Shown here one piece after another: positions 35,548 to 47,043 of a stretch of 64,000 nucleotides of DNA (positions are counted from its first letter, which is position 1; each line of letters starts with the position of its first letter). The notes beneath the pieces were generated by a model that saw nothing but the letters and a program-made list of their open reading frames with translations, was not told the origin of the DNA and did no database searches. The DNA comes from Papio anubis. Its lineage: Eukaryota; Chordata; Mammalia; Primates; Cercopithecidae. A program made the translations under genes and the position numbers. Location of the stretch: the NCBI RefSeq assembly GCF_008728515.1, contig NC_044989.1, forward strand, positions 82,034,147 to 82,098,146. Reading direction: 5' to 3'.

Positions 35548-38500
35548 AAGTCACTATGTAATGATAAATGAGTTAATTCAGCCAGAGAATATAACAACTT
35601 TAAATATATATACACCTAACACTGGAATACCCAGATATATAAAACAAATATATAAGAGATAGAGAGGCCCCAATACAATAATATCTGGTGACTTCAACAT
35701 TCTACTTTCTGCATTGGACAGATCTTCCAGACAGCAAATCAATTAAAAAAAAAAAAATCAGATCTAATCTGTGCTATAGGCCAAATGGACCTACTAGATA
35801 TTTACAGAAAATTTGTTCCAAAGGCTGCAGAATACACATTCTTCTCAGCTCATGGATCATTCTCAAGGATATGTTAAGTCACAAAGCAAGCCTTAAAACA
35901 CTCATAAAATCTGAAATAATATAAAGCATCTTCTCTGACCATAAAAGAATAAAGCTAGAAATGAAAAACAGGAGGAATTCTGAAAACTATTTATATACAT
36001 GGAAATTAAGCATGCTCCTGAATGACTGGTGGGTCAATGGAGACATTAAGGCAGAAATTTTATGTCTTGAAACAAATAATACACACAACATACCAAAACC
36101 TATGGGATACAGCAAAAGCAGTACAAAGAGGGAATTTTCTAGCTACAAGTGTCTACATAAAGATAAAAAACATCAAATAAACTAACAATGCATCTTAAAG
36201 AGCTAGAAAAACAAGAGCAAATCAAACCCAAAATTAGTGGAAATAAAGATCAGAGAATAAATAAGTGAATATGAAATAAAACAGTACAAAAGGTCAATGA
36301 AATAAAAATTTCATGTTTTGAGAAGTTAAACCAATTTGGTTTAACCTTAGCCAGACTAAGGAAAAAAAGATCCAAATGAATAAAATTAGAAATGAAAAAG
36401 GAATCATTACAACTGATACTGCAGAAATTCAAAGGATCATTAGTGGCTACTATGAGCAACTATGTGTCAATAAATTTGAAAATCTACAAGAAATGTACAA
36501 ATTCCTGGAAATATACAGTCTACCAAGATTGAACCAGAAAGAAATCTAAAACCTAAACTGAGCAGTAACAAATAACAAGATCAAAGCTGTAATAAATTGT
36601 TTCCCAGTAAAGAAAAGTCCAGGACCCAATGACTTCACTGCTGAATTATTCCAAATATTGAAAGAACTAATACCAATCCGATGCCAAATAAAGGAGGAGA
36701 GAATCCTACCAAACTTATTATATGAGGCCAGTATTTCCCCTGACACCAAAACCAAAGACACCTTAAACTACAGCCCACTGTCTCTGAATATTGATGCTAA
36801 AAACCTTGACAAAATACTTGCTAACTGAATTCAACAATACATGAAAAAGATCACTTATCACAACCATGACCCTGAGATTTATGCCAGGGGTGCATGGAGG
36901 GTTCAACATATGCAAACCCATCAATGTGTGATACATCATATCAGTAGAATGAAGGACAAAAATCATATGATCATTTCAATTGATACTGAAAAAGCACTTC
37001 ATAATACTCAACATCCCTTCATGATAAAAAGCAAAAAAAAAAAAAAGTATAGAAAGAACATACCCTAAAATATAATCAATGCAATGTATGATAGATGCAC
37101 AGCTAGCATCATACCAAATGAGGAAAAACTGAAAGCCTTTCCTGTAAGATCTGGAACATGACAAGGTTGTCTACTGTTACCACTGTTATTCAAAATAGCA
37201 CTGGAAATTCTCACCAGAGCAATCAGGCAAGTGGAAGAAATAAAGGGCATCCAAATTGGAAAGAAGTCAAATTATCCTTGTTTGCAGATAAAATGATATA
37301 TTTCTCCACCCAAAACTCCACCCAAAATTTATTAGAACTAATTAACAAATTCACTGAATTTGCAGGATCCAATTTCAACGTACAAAAATCGGTAGCATTT
37401 CTACATGCCAACAGTGAAAAGAAAATCAAAAAAGTAATCCCATTTAGGATGGCTAGAAATAAAATGAAATGCCTAGATATTAAAGAAGTAAAATATATCT
37501 ATAATTAACAGTATAAAACCCTGATTAAAGAAGTTGAAGAGAACACCAAAAAATATATATCTCATGTTCAGGTTTTGGAAGAATCACTATTGTTAAAATG
37601 TTCACACTACCTAAAACAATCTACAGATTCAATGCTGTCCCTATGTAAACACCAATGAAATTTTTCAAAGAAACAGAAAAAAACCATCCTTAAAATTTAT
37701 GTGGAACCACAAAAGACTCAGAATATTCAAATCAATTTGAAGTAAAAGAACAAAACTGGAGGAATCACATTACCTGACTTCAAATTATACTACAGAGCTA
37801 TAGTAACCAAAACAGAATGGTACTGGCATAAAAACAGATACATAAACCATGGAACAGAATATAGAACCCAAAACCAAATCCACATACCTAAAGTGAATGC
37901 ATTTTCAACAAGGCTGCCAAGATCCATACATTGGGGGAAAGACAGCCTGTTCAATAAATGGTCCTGGGAAAACTGGATATCCATACGCAGAATGAAACTA
38001 CATCCTATCTCTCACTATGTAAAAAAGCATAATAAAATAGAAGAATGACTTAAATCTAAGACCTCAGATTATGAAACTACTACAAAAAAAACCACTGGGG
38101 GAAATCTCCAGGATATCAGTCTGGGCAAAAATTTTGTGAGTAATATCCCGCAAGCACAGTCAATCAAGGCAAAAATGGATAAATAGGATCACATCAAGTT
38201 ATAAAGCATTTGTACAACAAAAGAAACAGACAACAAAGTAAAGAGGCAACCCACATAACGGGGGAGCATTTGCAAGCTACCCATCTGACAAGGGATTAAT
38301 AACCAGAACGAATTAGGAGCTGAAACAGCTCTATGGGAAAAAAATCTAATAACCCAATTAAAAAACGGGCAAAAGATTTCAGTAGCCATTTCTCAAAAGA
38401 AAACATACAAAGGGCAAACAGGCATATGAAAAGGTGCTTGAGATCATTGATCATCAGAGAAATGTAAGTCAAAACTACAATAAGGTATCATCTCACCTCA

Positions 38501-39100
38501 GTTATCCAAAAGACAGGCAATAACAAATGCTGACAAGGATGAGGAGAAAGGGAACCCTTTACACTGTTGGTGGGAATGTAAATAAGCACGACCACTTTGG
38601 ATAACAGCTTTCAACTTCCTCAAAAAATGAAAAATAGAGCTACCATATGATCCAGCAACCTCACTGCTGGGTATATATATAGGAAAGTAATATATTGAAG
38701 GAAGTAATATATTGAAGGAAGATCTGCATTCCCAGGTTTGTTGCAGCACTGTTCACCATAGCCAATATTTGAAAGCAACCTATGTGTCCATTCATAGATC
38801 AATGGAAAAAGAAAATATGTCACATATAGAAAATTGGGTAATATTCACCTATAAAAAAAGATATTCTGTAATTTTCAATAACATGGGTGGAACTGGAGTT
38901 CACTACGTTAAGTGAAATAAGCCAAACACAGACAAACATTATATGTTCTCATTTGTGGGATCTAAAAATCAAAACAATTGAACTCATGGAGACAGAGTAT
39001 AAGGATGGTTAGTGGAGTCTGGGAAGGGGGTTGGGGATAGCTGGTGATGGTTAACCGGTACAAAAAAATAGAAAGAATGAATACCTACTACTTGATTGCA
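35548..39100 (+). pseudogene. L1 ORF2 remnant (endonuclease to C-terminus)
   Basis: The old L1 resumes inside the endonuclease coding region and carries the rest of ORF2. Landmarks are the endonuclease block near 35680-35720 ('ggtgacttcaacattctac'), the RT region near 36600-37500, and the C-terminal region to about 39000. The RT catalytic FADD box reads FADK in the frame at 37158-37508 (about 37285), so a catalytic aspartate is lost. Dozens of stops and frameshifts break the frame into pieces of at most about 120 codons. No activity is possible. Confidence 0.9.
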
Positions 39101-39305
39101 CAACAGAGTGACTATAGTCAATATCTGAAACGTATATTTGAAAATAAGAGTATAATTGAATTGGTAACACAAAAGACAAATGCTTGAGGAGATAGATACT
39201 GCATTCTCTATGTGATTATTATGCATTGCGGGTCTGTATTAAAACTTTTCCTGTACCCCATAAATATATATACCTACTACATAGCCATATAAGTTAAAAA
39301 GAAAG

Positions 39306-41000
39306 AATATTATGTAAAATCATGTAATAACATAAGGTTTACTCTTCATTAGCAAAGTCAAAGTGTGAAAATCTAGACATGTAAAACTGCTAAACTGTGC
39401 TTGAAATCTCAATAAACAAACAACTTAATTTCTTACTCTTTTTTCAAAATTGATTAGACTCCTTTTTTTTCTAACATAAATAGCTAATTCCTTCTAATGG
39501 GAACCCAATTCACATTTATTCATCTGATTGTCTGTGAGTGGTGTTGTGGTGGGTGTTGTAAATACAGGGAAGATGATTTCTATCCACAAATAACATGTGG
39601 ACTTGAGGGAGTGACTCAGGATATATTGACTCATCTTTTAATGCACAGCCAGTCCTCCGATGGGAATTTCTAGCCATTAACTTTCACACCAGGGGATGTT
39701 TGGGGGAGGGTTGTATACCTATCTCAGTTCCTCAAGGGAGGCTCAGATAGCACTGTACCTGGATGATGGTTTGTTTCCACTAAATACTTACATCATTGAA
39801 AGTATTTAGCATGAAGGTGTTCACTGTCAGAGGCAGAAGGCATTGGTGAACCAGAAGTTGAGATGGAATTCTTAAATCTGAATATGTTTTCCAAGTGGGA
39901 ACCTGGGACATTGTCATGTCTCAAGGTAGGTAAGGGACTCACTAACCAGAACACTCAAGAGAAAATACAAAAGTGTCACAATTTTACTCATTTTTTCTCT
40001 AAAATGCTATATATAGAGCTTTGATGTGATACCTAAAACTATTCACACATATTAACTGTCCTGAGTGCTGTGCAAAGTGGGTTTCATTGGTTACCTGCCC
40101 CAAATTTATTCTTTTCCTCTTTTCTGGAACTTCCAAAGTACCAAGAAACTAACACTAAATCCAAAAGCCTAATATTCCATAATTTCCTATACAGGTAGAG
40201 GAGAGCAGAAAAAGGGATGACAGTGAACATATGAGAGTTCCTGGAAAGTCCTATAAAATAATTTAACTCACTGACAGGGATTATCTTACTCTACCAAATT
40301 TTTGGCATGAAGACTAGTGCTACAGAAGCTGTCACTAGCTAACTCATGTCCCATCTGAACCTTGGCTTTGAAACTTTTCCAACAACTTCTGCATTGACTT
40401 GACTCACTCTGTGGCTAAGGATCTCTTCAGATACTGGAGAAGATCTTAACCATCTGTCTTTGCTTCCAATTCTAAATTATCCCAGTCTCTCTTCAGGCCT
40501 TAACTTCTTTCTCAGCATACTCTCTTCCTGAACTTCGAAAGAGAATTGTATAATTCAGGGAATGACCACAACTGTGAATTCTGGTCCTTTAAATACATGA
40601 GTCAGAGGTTGGAGGGGTGGGGAGGAGAGTAGAAATGGTTGTTATTGTCTGTGTTCCAAGACCAGTGGTCTGAGGGTTTTTTATTTGTCTTAGATGCTAT
40701 CAAATGAGGGCAAAGTAATAGCGTAACCTGCATGGATCAGCTTAAAGAGAGTTCAGGCCAGCCATTGATGCAGCGTGGATAGAGATGAGGTACACTAAAA
40801 GGGCAATAGGCAATATGTGTAACATGTCCAAATATGCATTATTTGAACCCAAGAATTTTGAAAAATTAACCAGATAAAAAAATCATTGATGTCTATGCAG
40901 ATTTATACAAAAGTATTTTTGTCATAGGGGAAAATCTGACATACTTAATAGAAATATTTATGAAACAAATTCATTCATAAGTTGAAATAATTTAGAAAGT
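39306..41000. other. Unassigned non-coding sequence
   Basis: No supportable gene. A short L2-like patch may lie near 39505-39610. The rest is unclassified. Confidence 0.4.
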
Positions 41001-41465
41001 TATGTCAACTTATGCCTCAGTGACTCAAAAGTTAAAAAACAGAACCAGGCAGCTGTATCTGGGTGGAAGAGTGGTCACATGCCCTGTATGCTGGCAGAAT
41101 GATTTAGTGTTCTCTGAAAGATGTTGTAAAAGTGTCACAAGACCACCCTTTCTGCAATCAACCCAAAGCAGTTCTTGTTGTTGGTGCTGAGATAGACTGC
41201 AGGTGGAAATTCCCCAACTGACCAACAGACCATGTGATGTCAACCAACTGACCACCTGAAACGATTCAATTAGAAACTGGTGATTTGAGACTCCCGTGGG
41301 TTTTCTCTCTTCCCCTGTGGTTTATTCCTTTATGATTTCCCACTCCTGGACTCCCCATGGAGCACGCTTTTGTTTTGCACCAAAGACTGCGTCCCCTAAT
41401 CTGCAGATTGTTATTAGAAATTAAAGTTGTGTTTTGGCCTCTGCAGATGTCATTTGGTCTTTTAA
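41000..41465 (+). mobile_element. Possible ERV LTR, unassigned
   Basis: Has LTR-like composition: an 'attaaa' signal in 'gaaattaaagttgtgttttg', followed by 'ctctgcagatgtcatttggt' and a possible CA end at 'cttttaaca' (41465). The left edge is not defined and no family is recognised. It could be another repeat type. Confidence 0.3.
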
Positions 41466-42642
41466 CAGTTTGTATAAGTAAAAATATTAATAATTTGATA
41501 GAATTATAATTACATGTTGTCAAGGGAAGATATGATATGCTGACAGACAATATACTCTCCTTCAAACAGACATATATAGGCAAATGTTTAAACATAAAAA
41601 TTATACATGAAAAAAGACACTCATCTCTAACTGGTAGTATTATTTCTCCCTGCCCTTGGTTCTCACTGCTTTAACATTTAAGAAAAACATATAAAGGTCA
41701 CGTCTAAAAAGTATTAACACCTCATTTCTGTGGGTTTAGTAAAATTTGGTTTTTTTTTAATTCCTTATGGGCCATTGGAGAAATAGATGTTAAATCAGGA
41801 CATAACTAGAAAACTCATTTTCTTTAAGTCTTTAAAAATGCTCTTTGCAGTATGTCTTCTTTTTTTCTCAACTTGATATTATTTGTAGGCTAGTTCATGG
41901 TGCCATGTCTTGCCCTACTTTTGAGTGGCATGATATCCTTGTTGACCAGTAGCCCCTCATCCCAGTTACACATCTATTTCCTACGGCAAGAACATTTCCT
42001 GGACTCCTCATATTTTAGAGTCTTTTCTAATCTGCCTGGAATTTTCTCGTATAATTTCTTAGTAGTACTTCTACTTGTTTTCACTCTAATTCCTCGCTGT
42101 GTCCTTTCATTGTACTTTAGCAAGGATAACAAACTAGGACAGCTCCCAAATAGCTACTTAATTCATTGTAGCCTTGTTTACTCTGTTTCCTTCATCAATG
42201 ATTTATATTTGCTCAAGAGGATAGAACTGCTTAGACTGCAACAGGCCTGATTGATACTTCCTTTGGAAGATATACTCATGTAAAATAGTTATTTTCCTGA
42301 AATAGTTTTTTCAAGTTTAATCACACTGGAAAGCTCTTATCTTGAAACAAAATTCACTTATTTTGCTGAATTGGACTCTCGGTAGGAAATGCAGCTGGTA
42401 AAACAACTTGTTTAAGCTGCAACCTAGCAGGTTTTTTTTTTTTTTTTTTCCTTCAACTCCCCAATTCCTAGATGAAGAAAAAAATCTCTTAACTTTCCTA
42501 TTGTTTTATTACAGAATCAAAATTTATGTTCTACAAGAAGGAGGAAACTCATTAAACTGCTTTAAAAGCAAACTAGAATTAAAATTTTTGAATTCCAGTA
42601 GTAAGATTCACAGGATTTATGGTCTTAAATTATTTACACTTT
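41466..42642. other. Unassigned non-coding sequence
   Basis: No gene recognised. A T run lies at 42432-42449. The open frame at 41897-42250 (117 codons) is hydrophobic and T-rich, without a recognisable domain or gene context, and is probably a chance frame. Confidence 0.45.
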
Positions 42643-42647
42643 GTAGC

Positions 42648-43102
42648 TGTAAAGGTAAACTGAGGCTGGAGCTGAACCGGGAAAGAAGACACAAGGCAAA
42701 TGGCAGTGAGAATAGCCTTTAATAGGACTCGCAGGCATGGTTCCTCAGTCCAAAGGTGCAGGCCGAGGAAGTAGAGCTGAGGGAGGAGCGTAGGGGCTTC
42801 TTATAGCCTGAGAGGTAGGGAAGCTGGTTGTGCAAATAGGGCCTGGGGGTTCTTGAAACTACTAGGGCAGGAGTTGAGTAAGGGTCACGAGGAAGGGGTC
42901 TTTGGAAACTGTTAAACGAAACTGCTGTTTACGAACCTGTGGAATGCAGGTGAGCTGCGGGTCTTGGGGGAGTGTGGTTGCCCAGCCGGAACCTGTGACG
43001 TATGCAAGTCTGCGGGTGTGTACAAGGGTGAAGGGAGTCTTTAACAAAAGGCCTGCTATGCCGGGTAACGTCGCCGTGTTGGGTCTAGATTCCTGCCTAA
43101 CA
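42648..43102 (-). repeat. ERV A 3' LTR
   Basis: 455 bp with TG...CA edges, colinear with the 5' LTR along its whole length. It carries the same 'cttata' and 'tttaat' signal complements. Some differences from the 5' LTR are clustered (near 42773-42779 and 43066-43077), which may reflect multi-base events. Confidence 0.95.
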
Positions 43103-43290
43103 TTCTAACCTCTTTCTAATAAGAAAATGGGGCGATGTGTTCATCTGGCTGCTTCCTGCTGGTATGGGTCGTCGTGGGGTTCTTTGGAGGTCAGAACTCC
43201 GGTATAGGGGTGGAGCAGCATCTGATTGAAAGTGACCTGGGAGACTTCTTTCATGCGGTCCTGGATGAAGTGGAGGATACAGGGAGCAGT
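43103..43290 (-). pseudogene. ERV A Env transmembrane C-terminal tail
   Basis: In a different frame from the RT above, this segment reads as the end of a class I envelope protein: a 'PCILHFIQDRM' stretch typical of the membrane-proximal cytoplasmic tail, further tail sequence, then a stop shortly before the 3' LTR. The signal peptide, receptor-binding surface unit, fusion peptide, ectodomain and most of the membrane anchor are all absent. It lies directly at the deletion junction. No entry function is possible. Confidence 0.7.
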
Positions 43291-43974
43291 CCTAGGAAGG
43301 ACAAGATCTCTTCCGCATCCTGAGGAGGCTGGAGAGTTTTGATGAGGCTCATTCTATCTGCCGTGAGACTTTTCCTAGTGGGTGTGAGGAGTATACCTAG
43401 GTAGGTGACAGTAGGGGTGCAAAGTTGAGAGTTAGCTGGGGTAACCCGATAACCTTGGTCACCTAGAAAATTTAAAAGTGTAGCAGTGTCTGCAAGGGAG
43501 CACTCCCAGGAAGGACTATATAGTAATAGATCATCTATGTATTGTAGAAGGGTGCTATGGGTTAGGGGGCAGAGGAGGATGTCCTGTGCCAGTGCCTGTC
43601 CGAAAAAATGGGGGCTATCATGGAACCTTTGAGGCAAAACAGTCCAAGTCCGCTGGGAAAAAATATGAGTGTCTGGATCTTCCAATGTAAAAGCAAACAG
43701 AAAGTGGCGGTCTGGGTGTAGAGGGATGGTAAAGAAGGCATCCTTGAGGTCAAGGACAGTAAAATGGGTGGTGTCAGGGGGAATGCGCAAGAGGAGTGTA
43801 AATGGATTAGGAACAACTGGAAAGGTAGGGACTGCTGCCTCATTGATGAAGCTGTAGGTCCCCTCATGAGACGACAGGTCCCAGAGCTTCTTCGCATTGG
43901 CAGGGATAGGCACATTACATGGTGAGTTGCAGAACTAGGAATGTGCTGGCTGGAGCAGATGTGTACAATGGGTT
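43262..43974 (-). pseudogene. ERV A reverse transcriptase, 5' part of pol
   Basis: An open stretch of about 220 codons (43251-43913) encodes the RT fingers and palm: motif A 'VLDLKDAFF' (residues 53-61) and the catalytic YIDD box at 43530-43541, both intact, then 'YLGILL' and a 'LSFLG' segment at the thumb. RT copies viral RNA to DNA. The frame upstream of 43913 is interrupted. Downstream, the thumb-connection, RNase H and integrase are missing because a large deletion near 43290 joins this part to the end of env; the open frame runs about 15 residues past the junction in a non-Env frame. Catalytically incomplete. Confidence 0.9.
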
Positions 43975-44478
43975 TTAGTTCTTGTCGATGTTCAAGGAGA
44001 TAGGGAACTGGGGTCTAGAAGGAACTTGAAGGGTCTTTATCCGATGGACCGAGTGTGGTGCTGGGCAATGATCGGGTGGAGGTGTCCCGCACCTTAGGTT
44101 AATGTGGGGACTGGAAACCAGGAGTCGGGCGGGGGTGGTCAGCCTGGCAGAGTTTGTCAGGTGAGAGAAGGGGGAAGAGGAACGCAAGGTGTGGGGACGG
44201 TTGGATGGGAAGTGAACTGAGGCCCTTAACTTGGAGAGGAGATCTCGTCCTAACAAGGGGACTGGGCACGAAGCAATGATAAGAAATGAGTGCGAGAAGA
44301 GGGAGTCATCCAAGCGGCAAGACAGAGGAGGAGTCTGGCTGTAGGTGGAGGGAGTGCCATCAATTCCCATGATCGTGACAGTGGAGGGGTGGCTGTGGCC
44401 ACTAAAGGAAGGCAAAACAGAGTAGGTAGCCTCCGTGTCCATGAGGAAAGATATGGACTTACCCGCTACCTGGAGCAT
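43975..44478 (-). pseudogene. ERV A protease remnant
   Basis: About 167 codons without a stop after the nucleocapsid, in the position expected for the pro frame. The aspartic-protease active-site triad, normally D-T/S-G, reads DTE at residues 14-16 (about 44431-44439), followed by 'ATYSVLPSF', which matches the usual surroundings. A second conserved region ('LLGRDLLSKL') lies about 60 residues on, as in retroviral proteases. Loss of the active-site glycine would be expected to abolish activity. The frame otherwise remains open, which fits moderate age. Confidence 0.85.
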
Positions 44479-44519
44479 AACCCTGGGCTCGGCGAAAGTA
44501 AGAGGGGTTCCCGAGTCTG

Positions 44520-46126
44520 GGCCTCTTCAATCTTTGTTGGTGTCGAGGAGTTGGAAGGCACCTCCAGTACCTGGAAGGGGGTCATCACGTGGAGATGTAG
44601 CGACTGTCCTCAGGTTGGGGCAGTCCGACTTCCAGTGGCCCATCTGCTGACAGTTCGGACAGGGGCGAGTTGGCTCCTTTGGGTTAGGGCACTGCCTGGC
44701 CCAGTGGCCATCATTGCTGCACTTGAAGCAGGCACCAGATGGCGCTCGGATAGTACCTCCTTTCTGGGAGCTCCTGGAGCCGGCCGGCCTCATGGCTGCT
44801 ACCAAGGCCTGGGTTTGGAGTTGTACCTTCTATTTTAGCCTGACCTGTCGTTGGGCCTCAGCTGCTTCCTCCCTGGAGTTGTAGACCTTGAAGGCCAGTT
44901 TGACTAAGTCCTGGATGGGAGTTTGAGGGCCTTCCTCCGCTTTTTAAAATTTTTTTTGGATGTCAGGGGCCGACTGAGAAATGAAATATGAGGCCAAGAT
45001 GGTTCCTCCTGCAGGGGAGGCATGGTCAAGGTGGGTGTACTGAATAAGTGACTGTCAGTCGGTTAAGAAAAACAGCTGGATTTTCATCTGTGCCTTGGAC
45101 TACCTCCTTTAGTTTGTCAAAGTTGACTGATTTGTTAGAGGCTGCCTGCATGCTGGCAAGAAGGCAGTGAACCATCATGTCTTGGTGGCAGCGGCCTGTC
45201 GGCCCCACCTGGTAGTCCCAGTCGGGCTCAGCCGAGGGCACTGCCTCAGTGCTGACTGGCATGGCAGGGTCAGTTAAATGAACCTGATTAGCATGCTGCC
45301 TGGCTGCCGCTAGGATGCGTTCCTGCTCCTCAGGAGACAGAGTTGAGGTCATAACCACATGGAGGTCGTGCCAGGTGAGATCATATGCCTGGCATAGATA
45401 CCTGAACTATTTGATGTAACGAGTAGGATTGGCCTAAAAGGAGCCTGCATGCTCCTCAACCTTATACAAGTCTGCCAATGAAAATGGCACATGAACCCGA
45501 ACTACTCCTTCGGCGCCTGCCACCTCTCGTAAGGGACACAGGAGGTTGGTCCTGGACTGAGTATGGACTGAGACAGGCTAGGAATGGGAGGAGGTGGAGG
45601 TAGGGGAGACAGAATCTGTCGGGTTTGGTAAGGGCACAGGAGGGGTGGAAGGGAGGAGAGGCGTTGATGAGGACGGGGATAATGGTGGGTTAGGGTAAGG
45701 AGGAGGTTGGGTGGGAGACCAGAGGGGTGGCCAGGATAGGGTGTCAGAAGGCTCAGAAAAAGAGGAGGAATAATCCCTCTCCTTGCTCGAAGGAAGAGAC
45801 TTTGCAAGTAGGACCTGAGCTAACGAACACTGGGCACAGAGATCTGGGCGAGAACGCAAGTCCCAAAAGGCTTGAACATAGGGTATCTCATGCCATTTGC
45901 CTAGTCTCTTGCAGAAGTTGATCAGATCCATGAGGATGTTAAAGTCTAGAGTGCCTTCTGCAGGCCACTGAGACTGATTATCCAATTTATACTGCGGTCA
46001 TGCTACTGTGCAGAAGAAAATAAGCTGCTTTTGTTTTAGGTCTTGGCTGAGACTTAAAGTCTGGAAATTAGCCAAGAGGCACCTCAGAGGGGATTTTTGG
46101 TTTGGTTTGGACTGGGTAGTTCCCAT
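44520..46126 (-). pseudogene. ERV A gag remnant
   Basis: Retroviral Gag structural polyprotein region. A likely start at 46126 reads MGTTQSKPN, with the glycine-2 expected for myristoylation of matrix. A matrix-like block (45985-45850, 'WHEIPYVQAFW'), a proline-rich linker (about 45800-45580), a capsid region with a major-homology-like 'ENPAVFLNRL' near 45060-45090, and a nucleocapsid with two CCHC knuckles follow in order. The frame is interrupted by stops and frameshifts after the start, near 45500 and near 45000. The two-knuckle arrangement fits the HERV-H/F branch better than murine-type gammaretroviruses. It cannot produce full Gag. Confidence 0.88.
44620..44730 (-). other. ERV A nucleocapsid: two CCHC zinc knuckles
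   Basis: Two C-x2-C-x4-H-x4-C motifs, CFKCSNDGHWARQC (44689-44730) and CPNCQQMGHWKSDC (44620-44661), both with every zinc ligand intact and a short basic and proline linker. In retroviruses these bind genomic RNA for packaging. Confidence 0.95.
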
Positions 46127-46449
46127 GGTCCTAAGGCGGGCAGTCCGGCGGCAATGGGAGCGTCTTCTCACTGCCATGCGGAGTGCGGGGTACGGTGGCT
46201 TCCGAGGAGGTTGGACGTCTCCTAGTCCCCAGTGCCAAGGTCACAGTTGACAGGAGAGAGCCCCTGACATGGCCGCATGTTTTGGACAGGGACTCCTGGA
46301 GGGATCCTTCAGGACGGTGGGAAAACTTACCCAGCAGTGATCGAATTGAGTCTTAAATGTGGTGAGACAGCTCCAGGCTTGAGGAGGGGATCCCAGCTCA
46401 GGCAGAGGAGAGCCTGCCCGATCTAGCAGGGGTCTGGGGAGGGGTCTCC

Positions 46450-46467
46450 TCCCAGGTTTCGGCACCA
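46450..46467 (-). promoter_or_regulatory. ERV A primer-binding site, tRNA-Phe type
   Basis: In viral sense the 18 bases starting two bases after the 5' LTR are TGGTGCCGAAACCTGGGA. The complement of the 3' end of tRNA-Phe is TGGTGCCGAAACCCGGGA, so 17 of 18 match; the single difference is a C-to-T change at a CpG-like site. The position and two-base spacer are as expected for a retroviral primer site. Confidence 0.9.
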
Positions 46468-46469
46468 AA

Positions 46470-46923
46470 TGTAAAGGTAAACTGAGGCTGGAGCCGAACC
46501 AGGAAAGAAGACACAAGGCAAATGGCAGTGAGAATAGCCTTTAATAGAACTCGCAGGCATGGTTCCTCAGTCCAAAGGTGCGGGCCGAGGAAGTTGCACT
46601 GAGGGAGGAGGGTAGGGGCTTCTTATAGCCTGAGAGGTAGGGAAGCTGGTTGTGCAAATAGGGCCTGGGGGTCTTGAAACTACTAGGGCAGGAGTTGAGT
46701 AAGGGTCATGAGGAAGGGGTCTTTGGAAACTGTTAAACAAAACTGCTGTTTACGAACTTGTGGAATGCAGGTGAGCTGCAGGTCATAGGGGAGTGTGGTT
46801 GCCCAGCCGGAACCTGTGACGTATGCAAGTCTGCGGGTGTGTACAAGGGTGAAGGGAATCTTTAACAAAAGGCCTGCTACGCCGGGTAATGCAGCCATGT
46901 TGGGTCTAGATTCCTGCCTAACA
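46470..46923 (-). repeat. ERV A 5' LTR
   Basis: 454 bp with TG...CA edges on the plus strand. In viral sense it has a TATA-like 'ctataag' (complement at 46622-46628) and an 'attaaa' polyadenylation signal about 80 bp downstream (complement at 46540-46545), giving a plausible U3-R-U5 layout. It differs from the 3' LTR by about 20 substitutions and one single-base indel by hand count. Confidence 0.95.
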
Positions 46924-47043
46924 GTAGCCTTCAGTTTTCTACTATGAAATTAAGAATCCCTACCCCACTGCATTCTTGCAAAATAAACTAATTCAGGCAA
47001 TATGACTGAAAATGTGTAGATAATTACAATGATTTTCCTAATA

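Larger units (their letters stand above)
32876..39305 (+). mobile_element. L1 (L1MA/L1PB-age), 5'-complete, interrupted by L1PA
   Basis: A long decayed L1. The 5' UTR starts at 'gcaagatggcagaatagaag' (near 32880) and runs to about 34300. A partial ORF1 region follows to about 34727. A younger L1PA fragment then intervenes (34728-35547). ORF2 resumes in the endonuclease region at 35548 and continues through RT and the C-terminal region to 'ccccataaatatatatacct' and a short A-rich end near 39305. Most of ORF1 and the beginning of ORF2 are missing, roughly 1 kb or more, at the point where the young copy sits. Confidence 0.92.
42648..46923 (-). mobile_element. ERV A: compact class I (HERV-F/H-like) provirus
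   Basis: A reverse-oriented provirus of 4,276 bp bounded by LTRs at 42648-43102 and 46470-46923 and by an exact 5-bp target duplication, gtagc, at 42643-42647 and 46924-46928. From right to left in viral sense: 5' LTR, primer-binding site, leader, gag, protease, reverse transcriptase, a deletion junction, the Env transmembrane tail, 3' LTR. RNase H, integrase and nearly all of env are absent. The tRNA-Phe primer site and the Gag and RT style resemble the HERV-F/HERV-H branch of class I elements. The family name is inferred, not searched. Confidence 0.93.

Noticed and set aside
44290..44838. 182-codon plus-strand open frame
   Set aside because: It is antisense to the ERV A gag and protease region; the zinc knuckles and protease features are on the minus strand, so this is a shadow frame.
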